Positions 1 to 5,595 of a stretch of 10,241 nucleotides of DNA are shown here, in pieces. This DNA is from an archaeon UBA583 (GTDB lineage Archaea > Nanobdellota > Nanobdellia > Woesearchaeales > UBA583): the NCBI GenBank assembly GCA_002506365.1, contig DAXK01000001.1, positions 1 through 10,241 of the forward strand, given 5' to 3'. Below the pieces are notes generated by a model. That model was not told where the DNA came from. It was given only the letters and a program-made list of their open reading frames with translations, and searched no databases. The position numbers and the translations under genes are program-made. Positions within the stretch are counted from its first letter, which is position 1, and each line of letters starts with the position of its first letter.

Positions 1-59
1 TATCTCAATAATAAAACTCCTTATAAATATATATTTTTAATATATATTAGACACTAATA

Positions 60-74
60 TTTATAAATTTAAAT
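60..74 (+). promoter_or_regulatory. TATA-like promoter element of the 90-452 gene
   Basis: TTTATAAATTTAAAT lies about 20-28 bases before the ATG at 90, the spacing expected for an archaeal TATA box driving a leaderless transcript. The surrounding DNA is AT-rich throughout, so the exact box is uncertain. Upstream, at 26-48, the palindrome AATATATATT occurs twice around a TTT spacer. Confidence 0.4.
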
Positions 75-89
75 TTCCATATTTAATTT

Positions 90-452
90 ATGGGAAAATT
101 ATTGGACTGTGTTGTAGCAACTACGATTTGTATACCGTTAGGATTTGGTTTAAACTTTTATAAAAATAAAGATTATTTTGAAAATCAATCTTTCACAAAA
201 TCAAAAGGAGAAACTTTCTATGTTGATAATAAATGTCAAGGCTTAATTGATTTTCATGGAAATATATCTTATTTAGTTTCAGGATTTGATTATAAAAATA
301 ACTTACAAGTTGATTTATTAGGTGATAATGTTTATTCTAAAAATTATTTAGATTCAAATTCAAAACTAGAACTCACAAATCCAAATAAAATAAATCCAAA
401 ATTAATCTCTGAATTAGAAAAAAAATTATTTGAATGCAAAACTAAAAAATAA
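90..452 (+). CDS. Small membrane-anchored or secreted orphan protein
   Basis: I do not recognise this 120-residue protein. Residues 6-23 are hydrophobic (CVVATTICIPLGFGLNFY) after a short MGKLLD start, which suggests an N-terminal anchor or uncleaved signal sequence with the rest outside the cell. The remainder is polar, rich in Asn, Lys, Ser and Tyr, and looks like a small beta-rich domain followed by a C-terminal helix (about 103-117). Cys49 and Cys116 could form a disulfide if the domain is extracytoplasmic. Two more cysteines (7 and 14) lie in or next to the anchor. The ATG at 90 has a TATA-like element at leaderless spacing and no ribosome binding site. The gene stands alone and converges on the GTPase gene, with 67 AT-rich bases between the two stop codons. 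It is probably real, because it is a full open frame with a promoter and a sensible topology, but the function is unknown. Confidence 0.6.
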   Translation: MGKLLDCVVATTICIPLGFGLNFYKNKDYFENQSFTKSKGETFYVDNKCQGLIDFHGNISYLVSGFDYKNNLQVDLLGDNVYSKNYLDSNSKLELTNPNKINPKLISELEKKLFECKTKK

Positions 453-519
453 TTATTTCTAAACTAAATTAATCTAAAATAAAAATAAAATAATTAAAAT
501 AAATTTTTAAAAAGAAAAT
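453..519. terminator. AT-rich convergent intergenic region, probable T-tract termination
   Basis: These 67 bases separate two convergent stop codons and consist almost only of A and T. Read on the minus strand, after the GTPase stop, they give several runs of T (TTTTT, TTTATTTT, TTTTTATTTT), the usual archaeal termination signal. There is no clear hairpin. Confidence 0.4.
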
Positions 520-1713
520 TTATTTTCCACTAACAATTTCTACAATATCACCAAACTTTAATTGATGATCTTTACCAACCATCATCTTAGTTTTAATATC
601 AATAGCTTTAATAAAATACTTTCCAAAATCGGTATGTAATCTATAAGCAAAATCTAATGCAGTTGCATCTCCAGGCATTAAAAAACAATCAGGTAAAACA
701 TTCCCTTTAGCATCCTCTAACTTACTTCCACCTGGGAAAATTGGTTTTAATTTTAATAAATCAAAAACTGCAGCATCTAAACAAGTTTGAACACCAGTTC
801 CCTTCATAGCTGAAGTTACTTTCTCAATTTGTGATAAACCTGCCTTTTGAGCATCATTTAATTTACTTTCATCAACAATTGAAAATTTTTCTTCACCAGG
901 AATATAATTTAATAATCCTGCTTTTGAAGCTGACTTTAAATTCGCTTCATACTGAGCAATAATTGGAACAATTAAATACTGTGGAAATTCTTCCTTTAAA
1001 GCATTTAACTTTTTCTCCCATAAATTATCTTCCATCAAAACATCACACTTATTAGCAGCAATAATCATAGGTTTAGAAATTTCTCTTAACTTTTGAGCTA
1101 TCTCAAAAACATTATCTGATGCATTTGTTTTATCTAATTTTAATTCTAAACAAGCAGCATAAATTTGATCTAATGAAATATTTAAACCTGATAAAACTGT
1201 ATTTAAAGCATCTTCTAACTTCATATCTTGTTGCCGGAATTTCTTTTCAATATTTACCCAATTTTTCTTTAAAACATTAAAAAACCAATGATCTAACTCT
1301 TCTTCTAAAAATCTAATATCATTAGCAGGATTATAAGAATTAACTTCAACAGTTTCTCCCTTATCATTAGTCCCACCAGATAAATCAATCACGTGGATAA
1401 AAGCATCCGCCTGTCTTAAATCATCTAAAAATTTATTTCCTAATCCCTTACCTTCATGAGCTCCTGGAACTAAACCAGCCACATCAATAATTTCAATTGG
1501 AGCAAATCTCCAATCACCTAAAACATATCCGTCTCTTGGATTAGAATGTCTATCAAAATCAAGAGCTGGGTCTTTAATTTTCACATATCCAATCGCAGAA
1601 TTAGGATCAATAGTTGTGAACGGAAAATTTCCTGATTCCGCTTCAGCTAAAGTTAAACTTCTAAAAAATGCAGACTTTCCTACATTTGGCTTACCTACAA
1701 TACCAATAATCAT
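520..1713 (-). CDS. OLA1/YchF-like TGS-domain GTPase (Obg superfamily)
   Basis: This 397-residue P-loop NTPase belongs to the Obg/HflX superfamily, in the archaeal form of COG0012 (YchF/OLA1-like). The G1 loop GKPNVGKS is at residues 7-14, a Thr-rich switch I (PFTTIDP) at 31-37, the G3 motif DVAG at 77-80 followed by LVPGAHEGKGLGNKFL, and the G4 motif NKCD at 221-224. NKCD is the GTP-type motif; bacterial YchF has a changed G4 and prefers ATP. A helical insertion fills about 130-215. A TGS domain closes the protein (about 323-396, ending GDIVEIVSG), as expected for ribosome-associated members. The likely role is nucleotide-dependent ribosome or translation-factor binding in the cytoplasm. Translation begins with MIIGIVGKPNVGKS, the normal start of the family, and a TATA box lies 26 bases upstream, so the transcript is probably leaderless. 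A damaged copy of the first codons lies just upstream (1764-1898). Confidence 0.93.
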   Translation of the reverse strand: MIIGIVGKPNVGKSAFFRSLTLAEAESGNFPFTTIDPNSAIGYVKIKDPALDFDRHSNPRDGYVLGDWRFAPIEIIDVAGLVPGAHEGKGLGNKFLDDLRQADAFIHVIDLSGGTNDKGETVEVNSYNPANDIRFLEEELDHWFFNVLKKNWVNIEKKFRQQDMKLEDALNTVLSGLNISLDQIYAACLELKLDKTNASDNVFEIAQKLREISKPMIIAANKCDVLMEDNLWEKKLNALKEEFPQYLIVPIIAQYEANLKSASKAGLLNYIPGEEKFSIVDESKLNDAQKAGLSQIEKVTSAMKGTGVQTCLDAAVFDLLKLKPIFPGGSKLEDAKGNVLPDCFLMPGDATALDFAYRLHTDFGKYFIKAIDIKTKMMVGKDHQLKFGDIVEIVSGK

Positions 1714-1734
1714 AAAATAAATAAATTATTTAAT

Positions 1735-1744
1735 CTTTAAAAAC
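1735..1744 (-). promoter_or_regulatory. TATA box of the TGS GTPase gene
   Basis: On the minus strand GTTTTTAAAG is centred 26 bases before the first base of the start codon at 1713. This is the spacing for archaeal transcription starting at the ATG. The element lies between the intact gene and the truncated copy, outside the duplicated sequence. Confidence 0.5.
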
Positions 1745-1763
1745 ATTTAGAATTAAATTTTGT

Positions 1764-1898
1764 TTCAGCTAAAGTTAAACTTCTAAAACCTTGTGAAATC
1801 TTTGATTTCACAATGGCTTAGAAATCTGTAGGATTTCTTGAAATGCAGACTTTCCTACATTTGGCTTACCTACAATACCAATAATCATAAAATAAATA
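1764..1898 (-). pseudogene. Broken duplicate of the GTPase 5' end
   Basis: Two blocks repeat the start of the neighbouring GTPase gene without a mismatch. Bases 1841-1898 match 1666-1723 (58 bases, including the start codon and 10 bases before it), and 1764-1788 match 1642-1666 (25 bases). Between them the copy carries 52 extra bases (1789-1840). Read from the duplicated ATG at 1888, the frame gives MIIGIVGKPNVGKSAF, then QEILQISKPL and a stop at 1808-1810, so it encodes at most 26 residues with an orphan P-loop. Left of 1764 similarity fades quickly; bases 1755-1763 differ from 1633-1641 mainly by C-to-T changes. A TATA box at 1911-1918 sits 26 bases before the duplicated ATG, so the remnant may still be transcribed. 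It is best explained as a partial tandem duplication interrupted by a small palindromic element. An assembly join between strain variants is the main alternative. Confidence 0.85.
1789..1840. repeat. 52-base insert with two hairpins
   Basis: The insert splits the duplicated GTPase start. It contains a perfect 10-bp stem with a 3-base loop (TTGTGAAATC, TTT, GATTTCACAA; 1791-1813) and a 7-bp stem with a 5-base loop (AGAAATC, TGTAG, GATTTCT; 1820-1838). Both stems share the core GAAATC/GATTTC. The junction has at most one duplicated A, so no clear target-site duplication exists. It may be a very short non-autonomous palindromic element. Read with the gene it ends in AAGGTTTTAG, so it might also weaken transcription. 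A third hairpin of the same core lies after enolase (7328-7350). Confidence 0.7.
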
Positions 1899-1910
1899 TA
1901 TATTTGTTAT

Positions 1911-1918
1911 TTTATAAA
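1911..1918 (-). promoter_or_regulatory. TATA box facing the truncated GTPase copy
   Basis: TTTATAAA is centred about 26 bases before the duplicated start codon at 1888. It is only a few bases from the oppositely directed box of the EEP gene (1921-1929), so the two form a compact divergent promoter. Confidence 0.4.
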
Positions 1919-1920
1919 TA

Positions 1921-1929
1921 TTTATAAAT
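1921..1929 (+). promoter_or_regulatory. TATA box of the EEP hydrolase gene
   Basis: TTTATAAAT is centred 25 bases before the ATG at 1950, the leaderless spacing seen at several genes in this window. No ribosome binding site precedes the ATG. Confidence 0.5.
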
Positions 1930-1949
1930 TATTCAATTTAAATTATATT

Positions 1950-2717
1950 ATGAAAGTAATCTCTTACAATATTTACAGACACAACAAACAACTAAAAAAA
2001 GTATTTAACTTTATTCAAAACTCAAATGCTGATATTATTTGTTTACAAGAAGTGCCAAAAATATTTTTAAAAAAATTACAAACTGATAATCCAAATAAAT
2101 TTAAAATAAACTACTCAAACGAATATTTTATTAAATCAAACCATAAAAAATCAATTTTATTATACAATGTAATTTTATCTAAATACAAAATTGATAAAAT
2201 AAAAGAAATTCCGCACATAGAACACAATAAATTTCCAATCTATTATAGATGGATAAATAAATATGATAACTTGGATATTAAAGGAATCTACATTGATATT
2301 ACAACCCAAACTGGAGAACAATTTAGAATCTTTAACTCTCATTTAGAATGTATCGCATCTCCAAACTTTAGAATTAATCAATTTAAAAATTTATATACTC
2401 ACAAATCTCTAAACAAACACAATATTTTTGTTGGAGACTACAACGTATTCGCAAACCCAATTCTATCTCCATTTATTGGATTTTTATCTGGATATAAATC
2501 AAAAGATTTTATGGTAATTGAAAAAAATCAATTTAAAAAATTATTTGAAATATTAAATCTAAAAAATATATTTCACAAGAAAAGAACATTTAAAAAATTA
2601 CCATTTCAAACAGACTTTATTGTTGTAGATAAAAATATTGAATTTGATATGCCAATTGTACACAAATCTGAACTAAATGGTTCAGACCATTATCCTATTA
2701 GTGTAGAATTAAATTAA
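1950..2717 (+). CDS. Endonuclease/exonuclease/phosphatase (EEP, DNase I-like) family protein
   Basis: This 255-residue protein has the full motif set of the EEP superfamily of metal-dependent phosphodiesterases. SYNI with metal-binding Asn7 is at the N-terminus, LQEV carries metal-binding Glu34, NSHLE has a putative catalytic His131, GDYN gives Asp163 and Asn165, TDF (221-223) resembles the RIDY motif, and SDH (245-247) gives the terminal catalytic Asp246-His247 pair. The N-x-HLE motif is typical of the DNase I/sphingomyelinase/CCR4/inositol phosphatase branch rather than the ExoIII branch, where a Tyr serves instead. The substrate (nucleic acid, nucleotide, phospholipid or other phosphodiester) cannot be told from sequence. 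No signal peptide or membrane segment is visible, so it is probably cytoplasmic. It starts at a leaderless ATG, shares a divergent promoter region with the truncated GTPase copy, and its 3' end overlaps the convergent membrane protein gene by 9 bases. Confidence 0.85.
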   Translation: MKVISYNIYRHNKQLKKVFNFIQNSNADIICLQEVPKIFLKKLQTDNPNKFKINYSNEYFIKSNHKKSILLYNVILSKYKIDKIKEIPHIEHNKFPIYYRWINKYDNLDIKGIYIDITTQTGEQFRIFNSHLECIASPNFRINQFKNLYTHKSLNKHNIFVGDYNVFANPILSPFIGFLSGYKSKDFMVIEKNQFKKLFEILNLKNIFHKKRTFKKLPFQTDFIVVDKNIEFDMPIVHKSELNGSDHYPISVELN

Positions 2718-3101
2718 ATAAACTGAAATAATCAGTGTAATTAAATGTAAAAAAAACGCCAAAAAAATTGCTATTTTAGAAAAATAACAAATTTTAATAT
2801 TAGACTTAATAATATTATAATAAAAAATTGATGGAATAACTTGATCTAAAACCAAACTCAGCGACACTGCAAATAAAACAACCAAAAAACTCGAAAAACT
2901 AAAAATTAAATAAATAACTAAACTCAAAAATAAACCAATAAAACCAAAATGAATATGATGAAAATCAAAACTCGTTTTTTCCCTGATTTTTCTCGTTAAA
3001 GTTCTACTCTTAGAATCATCTTCTCTATTATGTAACTTATGTGATAAAATTCTCGTAATAATAAAAGTTCCAATAAAAATAATAGAAAATAATTCAATCA
3101 T
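2709..3101 (-). CDS. Four-helix integral membrane protein with HHIHFG motif
   Basis: I do not recognise this 130-residue membrane protein as a named family. Hydrophobic segments lie at about 3-19, 50-67, 69-86 and 107-129. A polar, strongly charged loop (20-47, with NREDDSKSRTLTRKIREK) separates the first two, so it is probably cytoplasmic. The cluster HHIHFG (48-53) lies exactly at the start of helix 2, and helix 3 ends with the acidic residue Asp86 in LVLDQVIP. Histidines plus a membrane-facing acid suggest metal binding or an enzymatic site, but this is only inference. The ATG at 3101 has a TATA-like element 25 bases upstream. The stop codon lies inside the end of the convergent EEP gene (9-base overlap). 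The hydrophobic pattern is too regular for a chance frame, so I take it as a real gene. Confidence 0.7.
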   Translation of the reverse strand: MIELFSIIFIGTFIITRILSHKLHNREDDSKSRTLTRKIREKTSFDFHHIHFGFIGLFLSLVIYLIFSFSSFLVVLFAVSLSLVLDQVIPSIFYYNIIKSNIKICYFSKIAIFLAFFLHLITLIISVYLI

Positions 3102-3368
3102 AATATTTAATTAATTTAATATTTAATAAAACTTTACAAAATACAAAATTCCTTTTCTCCATTTCGCTCCGCTCCACTTCAAAAAGAATTTATATTAATC
3201 TTTTTCGCTCGTTTTCCGCGAAAAAACCAAATAGAATTTTTAAATTTCACATTAAAATTTAAGCCCTCACTTTCGTTCGACCTAAAATTGTTAATCAGAA
3301 ATTTAAAAATAATATAATTATGCTCAACGAACATATATAATTAGAATTTGTAAAAAATTAGAAGAAAT
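3102..3368. other. Non-coding stretch with GC-richer pyrimidine patches and hairpins
   Basis: No gene is visible in these 267 bases, which lie upstream of the minus-strand membrane protein gene and downstream of eL14. A TATA-like TTTATTAAA (minus strand, 3122-3130) sits 25 bases before the membrane protein ATG. The rest is unusual for this AT-rich window. It contains three short GC-richer patches, each with the motif TTTCGYTCS on the plus strand (3162-3170, 3203-3211, 3271-3279). TTTTTCGC (3201-3208) can pair perfectly with GCGAAAAA (3218-3225) around a 9-base loop, and a 13-bp AT inverted repeat (3236-3248 with 3298-3310) encloses the third patch. A small RNA or decayed repeat is possible, but no known RNA family is recognised. 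Confidence 0.45.
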
Positions 3369-3373
3369 CTAAT
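3352..3373 (-). terminator. Hairpin plus T-run at the end of the eS17–eL14 operon
   Basis: On the minus strand ATTAGA (3373-3368) and TCTAAT (3362-3357) form a 6-bp stem around a 5-base loop, and the second arm runs straight into a stretch of T. The stem overlaps the eL14 stop codon. The form resembles an intrinsic terminator; in archaea the T-run alone may suffice. Confidence 0.45.
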
Positions 3374-3680
3374 TAGACTTCTTAGTTTTTTTAGAATCAG
3401 CCTTAACAGCCTTTGTTTGTGGTTTAGCTTCTCTTGCTTCACCTTTAACTTTTAACTCGATACCAGCAGCATCTAAAGCAGATCTTACATCTTCAGTAGT
3501 TCCTTTCTTAATATCTAAAACTTGTCCAACAGGCTCTAAGTGAGACTTGTTAACTTTCTTTCTTCTTGTGTTACCATCAACTAAAAAGTAATTATCATCA
3601 ATCTTCTCAACGATTACTCCATATTCCATAGCATCTCTTCCAGCAGTCTTAACTACTAATCTACCAACTTCTAATAACAT
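3369..3680 (-). CDS. rpl14e: Large-subunit ribosomal protein eL14 (L14e)
   Basis: This 103-residue protein matches the archaeal L14e family of the 50S subunit. The KOW/SH3-like barrel is recognisable at about 3-52: LEVGRLVVKTAGRDAMEYGV, then VDGNTRRKKVNKSHLEP. Archaeal members are often little longer than this core. The present protein adds a tail from about 80 that is rich in Lys, Ala and Ser (EAREAKPQTKAVKADSKKTK) and probably binds rRNA as a disordered extension. The gene lies 2 bases behind the eS17 stop codon, so the two are co-transcribed. GGAG on the minus strand (3691-3694), inside the last eS17 codons, is 10 bases before the ATG and could act as a Shine-Dalgarno site for this internal gene. 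Confidence 0.93.
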   Translation of the reverse strand: MLLEVGRLVVKTAGRDAMEYGVIVEKIDDNYFLVDGNTRRKKVNKSHLEPVGQVLDIKKGTTEDVRSALDAAGIELKVKGEAREAKPQTKAVKADSKKTKKSN

Positions 3681-3682
3681 TT

Positions 3683-3883
3683 TTATTCTTCTCCATTAGC
3701 TCTTACTTTAGCTAATCTTACAATATGCCCAACTACTTGGTTTCTCATTCTTTTAGAAGGAATTTCAGCATACTTTTTAGCAACTTCCTTGTTACCTTCA
3801 AAAGATTCTGTAAATTCTTCGGCTCCTTTTGCAAAGATTTTATCCCCACTAGCCTTAACAAATCTTGTTTTGATTCTTCCCAT
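3683..3883 (-). CDS. rps17e: Small-subunit ribosomal protein eS17 (S17e)
   Basis: The 66-residue protein is a typical short archaeal S17e of the 30S subunit. It begins MGRIKTRFVKASGDKIF and contains the conserved segments FEGNKEVAKKYAEIPSKRMRN and VVGHIVRLAK, which form the helical core of the family. The length matches archaeal members, which lack the C-terminal extension of eukaryotic S17e. It is the first gene of a two-gene ribosomal operon with eL14 and starts from a probable leaderless promoter, with a TATA box 26 bases before the ATG. It is divergent from the exonuclease III gene. Confidence 0.95.
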   Translation of the reverse strand: MGRIKTRFVKASGDKIFAKGAEEFTESFEGNKEVAKKYAEIPSKRMRNQVVGHIVRLAKVRANGEE

Positions 3884-3904
3884 AACATAAATAAATCAAA
3901 AACT

Positions 3905-3913
3905 CTTTTTAAA
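3905..3913 (-). promoter_or_regulatory. TATA box of the eS17–eL14 operon
   Basis: The minus strand reads TTTAAAAAG centred 26 bases before the eS17 start codon, preceded by GGTAACC as a possible BRE-side sequence. This spacing predicts transcription starting at or next to the ATG. The palindromic box at 3951-3958 could be a second, upstream promoter in this direction. Confidence 0.5.
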
Positions 3914-3950
3914 GGTTACCATAATGTAATACTAAATAATAACACTTAAC

Positions 3951-3958
3951 TTATATAA
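3951..3958 (+). promoter_or_regulatory. TATA box of the exonuclease III gene
   Basis: TTATATAA is centred about 27 bases before the ATG at 3982, predicting a leaderless transcript. The box is a perfect palindrome, so it could also serve the divergent ribosomal operon, with a leader of about 45 bases. Confidence 0.55.
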
Positions 3959-3981
3959 ACCAAACTAAAAACTTATATATT

Positions 3982-4782
3982 ATGACAAATTTAAACAATT
4001 TAAAAATTACATCTTGGAATGTTAATGGAATTAGAGCAGTATTTAATAAAGGATTTATAGATTCACTAAAATACTTAAATTCAGATATTGTATGTATTCA
4101 AGAAACAAAAGCACACCCAGACCAAGTAGACCACGCTCTACACGAATTAGGATATGATTATGAATACTGGAACTCAGCTGAAAAAAAAGGTTACTCTGGA
4201 ACTGCTATTTTCTCAAAAATTAAACCAATTAATGTAACCTATGATTTAGGATTTGAAAAACACGACAAAGAAGGAAGAGTAATTACAGCAGAATATGAAA
4301 ATTTCTACCTTGTAACAGTATATACTCCAAATTCAAAAAGAGATTTATCAAGACTTGAAGAAAGAACAAAAGAATGGGATGTATTATTTCTAAATCATTG
4401 TATTGAACTAGAAAAAACAAAACCAGTTGTATTTTGTGGAGATTTAAACGCAGCGCACACAGAACTTGATGTAAAAAATGATAAATCAAATAAAACAACC
4501 GCTACTAAACCTGGGGCTGCCGGATTTACTGATTCAGAAAGAGCAGGAATTGATCAAATAAAATCAAAAGGATTTATTGACACATTTAGACATTTTCACC
4601 CAGAAACTGAAAAATTCAGTTGGTGGTCATATATGGGAAGAGCAAGAGCAAACAATGTGGGTTGGCGTATTGACTACTTTTTCACATCAGAATCATTAAA
4701 AGATAAATTAGTAACCGCAGAAATCGAAGACCAAGTTTTAGGTTCAGACCATTGTCCAGTCACAGTTACAATTAAAAATTAA
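3982..4782 (+). CDS. xth: Exonuclease III / class II AP endonuclease
   Basis: This 266-residue protein is a full-length member of the ExoIII/APE1 branch of the EEP superfamily. Such enzymes cut the backbone 5' to abasic sites in base excision repair and can remove 3' blocking groups or act as a 3'-5' exonuclease. SWNVNGIRA carries Asn13, IQETK carries the metal ligand Glu41, VYTPNS has the active-site Tyr114, CGDLNAAH has Asp154 and Asn156, WRIDYFF has Asp231, and LGSDHCPV gives Asp256-His257. The segments GAAGFTDSERAG and FSWWSYMGRARANNVGWR match the DNA-contacting loops of the family. No residue expected for catalysis is missing. The gene stands alone, divergent from the ribosomal operon, and probably starts leaderless. 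It is distinct from the EEP protein at 1950-2717, which has a catalytic His motif instead of the Tyr. Confidence 0.96.
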   Translation: MTNLNNLKITSWNVNGIRAVFNKGFIDSLKYLNSDIVCIQETKAHPDQVDHALHELGYDYEYWNSAEKKGYSGTAIFSKIKPINVTYDLGFEKHDKEGRVITAEYENFYLVTVYTPNSKRDLSRLEERTKEWDVLFLNHCIELEKTKPVVFCGDLNAAHTELDVKNDKSNKTTATKPGAAGFTDSERAGIDQIKSKGFIDTFRHFHPETEKFSWWSYMGRARANNVGWRIDYFFTSESLKDKLVTAEIEDQVLGSDHCPVTVTIKN

Positions 4783-4834
4783 AATTAAAAATTTTCAATT
4801 TTATTTTTCATTAACTAATATTTTTATAATTAAA

Positions 4835-4843
4835 TTTATATAA
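4835..4843 (+). promoter_or_regulatory. TATA box of the secreted EreA/ChaN-like gene
   Basis: TTTATATAA is centred about 29 bases before the ATG at 4868, so the transcript is leaderless or has a leader of only a few bases. No ribosome binding site is visible. Confidence 0.45.
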
Positions 4844-4867
4844 TTTAAAATCATATAATAATTCTTT

Positions 4868-5446
4868 ATGAAAAAAACTCTCTTAAATATTTTATTCTCA
4901 ACTTCACTTATCTCAACAAATGTTTTTGCAAATCAAATTATGTTACTTGGGGAGTTAGATCATAGAAATCCTCAACATAGAATAGATACTAAAAATTTTA
5001 TAAATCAAAATTCAAATAATTATAATATTCTAGCTCTAGAAGCATTTGAATCTAATAAACAATATTTATTAGATAATTATCATTTATTTCCAACTAAACA
5101 AAATTTAACTAAAATAAATGATTATTTATCAACTCGTTGGAAATACTATGATCCAAAATCTTATACAAATTTAATTGAATTCACATATTCTAATAATATG
5201 TTAGTTGTTGGGATAGATGAACCTAAATATCTTCAAAAAAATGAAACTAAATTACTTCCAGTCCCTCCTGAATTCTCTAAAACTAGAATATCTAGAGAAA
5301 AACATATGGCAAAAATTTTATGTGATTTATCTTTAGAAGATAATATATTAGTTTTAATTGGAAATATTCATACAAACAAAAAATTTCTTCCATTACAAAT
5401 TAAAAAAACTTGTTCTAAAACAATTAATACAAAAACTCTAAAATGA
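4868..5446 (+). CDS. Secreted EreA/ChaN-like (TIKI-type fold) protein
   Basis: This 192-residue protein has a clear Sec signal peptide: MKK, a hydrophobic stretch and VFA at 19-21, with cleavage likely before Asn22. The mature part resembles the EreA/ChaN/TraB group. LLGELDH (26-32) gives a GExxH motif as in erythromycin esterases, LALEAF (55-60) contains a conserved Glu, GIDEP (115-119) a central acidic motif, REKHMA (143-148) resembles the R-xx-x-MA segment of ChaN-type proteins, and LIGNIHT (163-169) gives the late GxxH motif. Members include macrolide esterases, haem-binding ChaN lipoproteins and metal-dependent proteases, so the substrate is open. At about 170 mature residues it is short and would be a minimal form of the fold. 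It acts outside the membrane, unanchored unless retained. The gene has its own promoter. T-runs follow within about 75 bases of the stop. Family assignment rests on motifs only. Confidence 0.6.
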   Translation: MKKTLLNILFSTSLISTNVFANQIMLLGELDHRNPQHRIDTKNFINQNSNNYNILALEAFESNKQYLLDNYHLFPTKQNLTKINDYLSTRWKYYDPKSYTNLIEFTYSNNMLVVGIDEPKYLQKNETKLLPVPPEFSKTRISREKHMAKILCDLSLEDNILVLIGNIHTNKKFLPLQIKKTCSKTINTKTLK

Positions 5447-5526
5447 CTTATTTTATTAAAACTTTTAATCTTTTTCAATTTAGACATTAGTTTTTTCACA
5501 TTTTTGTATTTTTTTGTCATACTCTC
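5447..5526 (+). terminator. T-rich termination region after the secreted protein gene
   Basis: Downstream of the TGA at 5444-5446 there are repeated T-runs, including GTTTTTTC and TATTTTTTTGTC, without a stable hairpin. Poly-T tracts of this kind are the usual archaeal terminators. Confidence 0.45.
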
Positions 5527-5595
5527 ATAGTTAACTATTTAAATATACTTTTATATATAAAATATAATCAGTTTCAAATTGAAACTAAATAGTTA
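5527..5595 (+). promoter_or_regulatory. Palindrome-rich promoter of the 82-residue protein gene
   Basis: Three perfect palindromes are stacked here. ATAGTTAACTAT (5527-5538) comes first. TTTTATATATAAAA (5549-5562) is a strong TATA region, and AGTTTCAAATTGAAACT (5570-5586) spans the start site predicted about 26 bases after the TATA centre. In addition TAACTATTT (5532-5540) is the reverse complement of AAATAGTTA (5587-5595), so the outer elements mirror each other around the TATA box. The predicted leader before the ATG is about 18 bases. The layout suggests operator sites for a dimeric regulator on both sides of the TATA box. Confidence 0.55.

Noticed and set aside
26..48. AATATATATT repeated around TTT as a terminator or origin element
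   Set aside because: Pure A/T palindromes are expected often in DNA this AT-rich, and nothing else nearby supports a function.
2955..2986. ATGATGA followed 21 bases later by CTGA, resembling C and D boxes of a guide RNA
   Set aside because: It lies inside the membrane protein gene on the opposite strand, lacks flanking terminal stems and internal C'/D' boxes, and such short motifs are expected by chance.
3270..3285. TTTCGTTCGACC as a possible tRNA T-arm
   Set aside because: No acceptor, D or anticodon stem can be placed around it on either strand.
3725..3949. Plus-strand open frame of 74 codons opposite eS17
   Set aside because: It lies antisense to a clear ribosomal protein gene, covers its promoter and shows no recognisable protein features.
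4283..4498. Minus-strand open frame of 71 codons inside the exonuclease III gene
   Set aside because: It is antisense to a gene with all catalytic motifs; its Leu/Phe/His-rich content is what the complement of AT-rich coding sequence gives.
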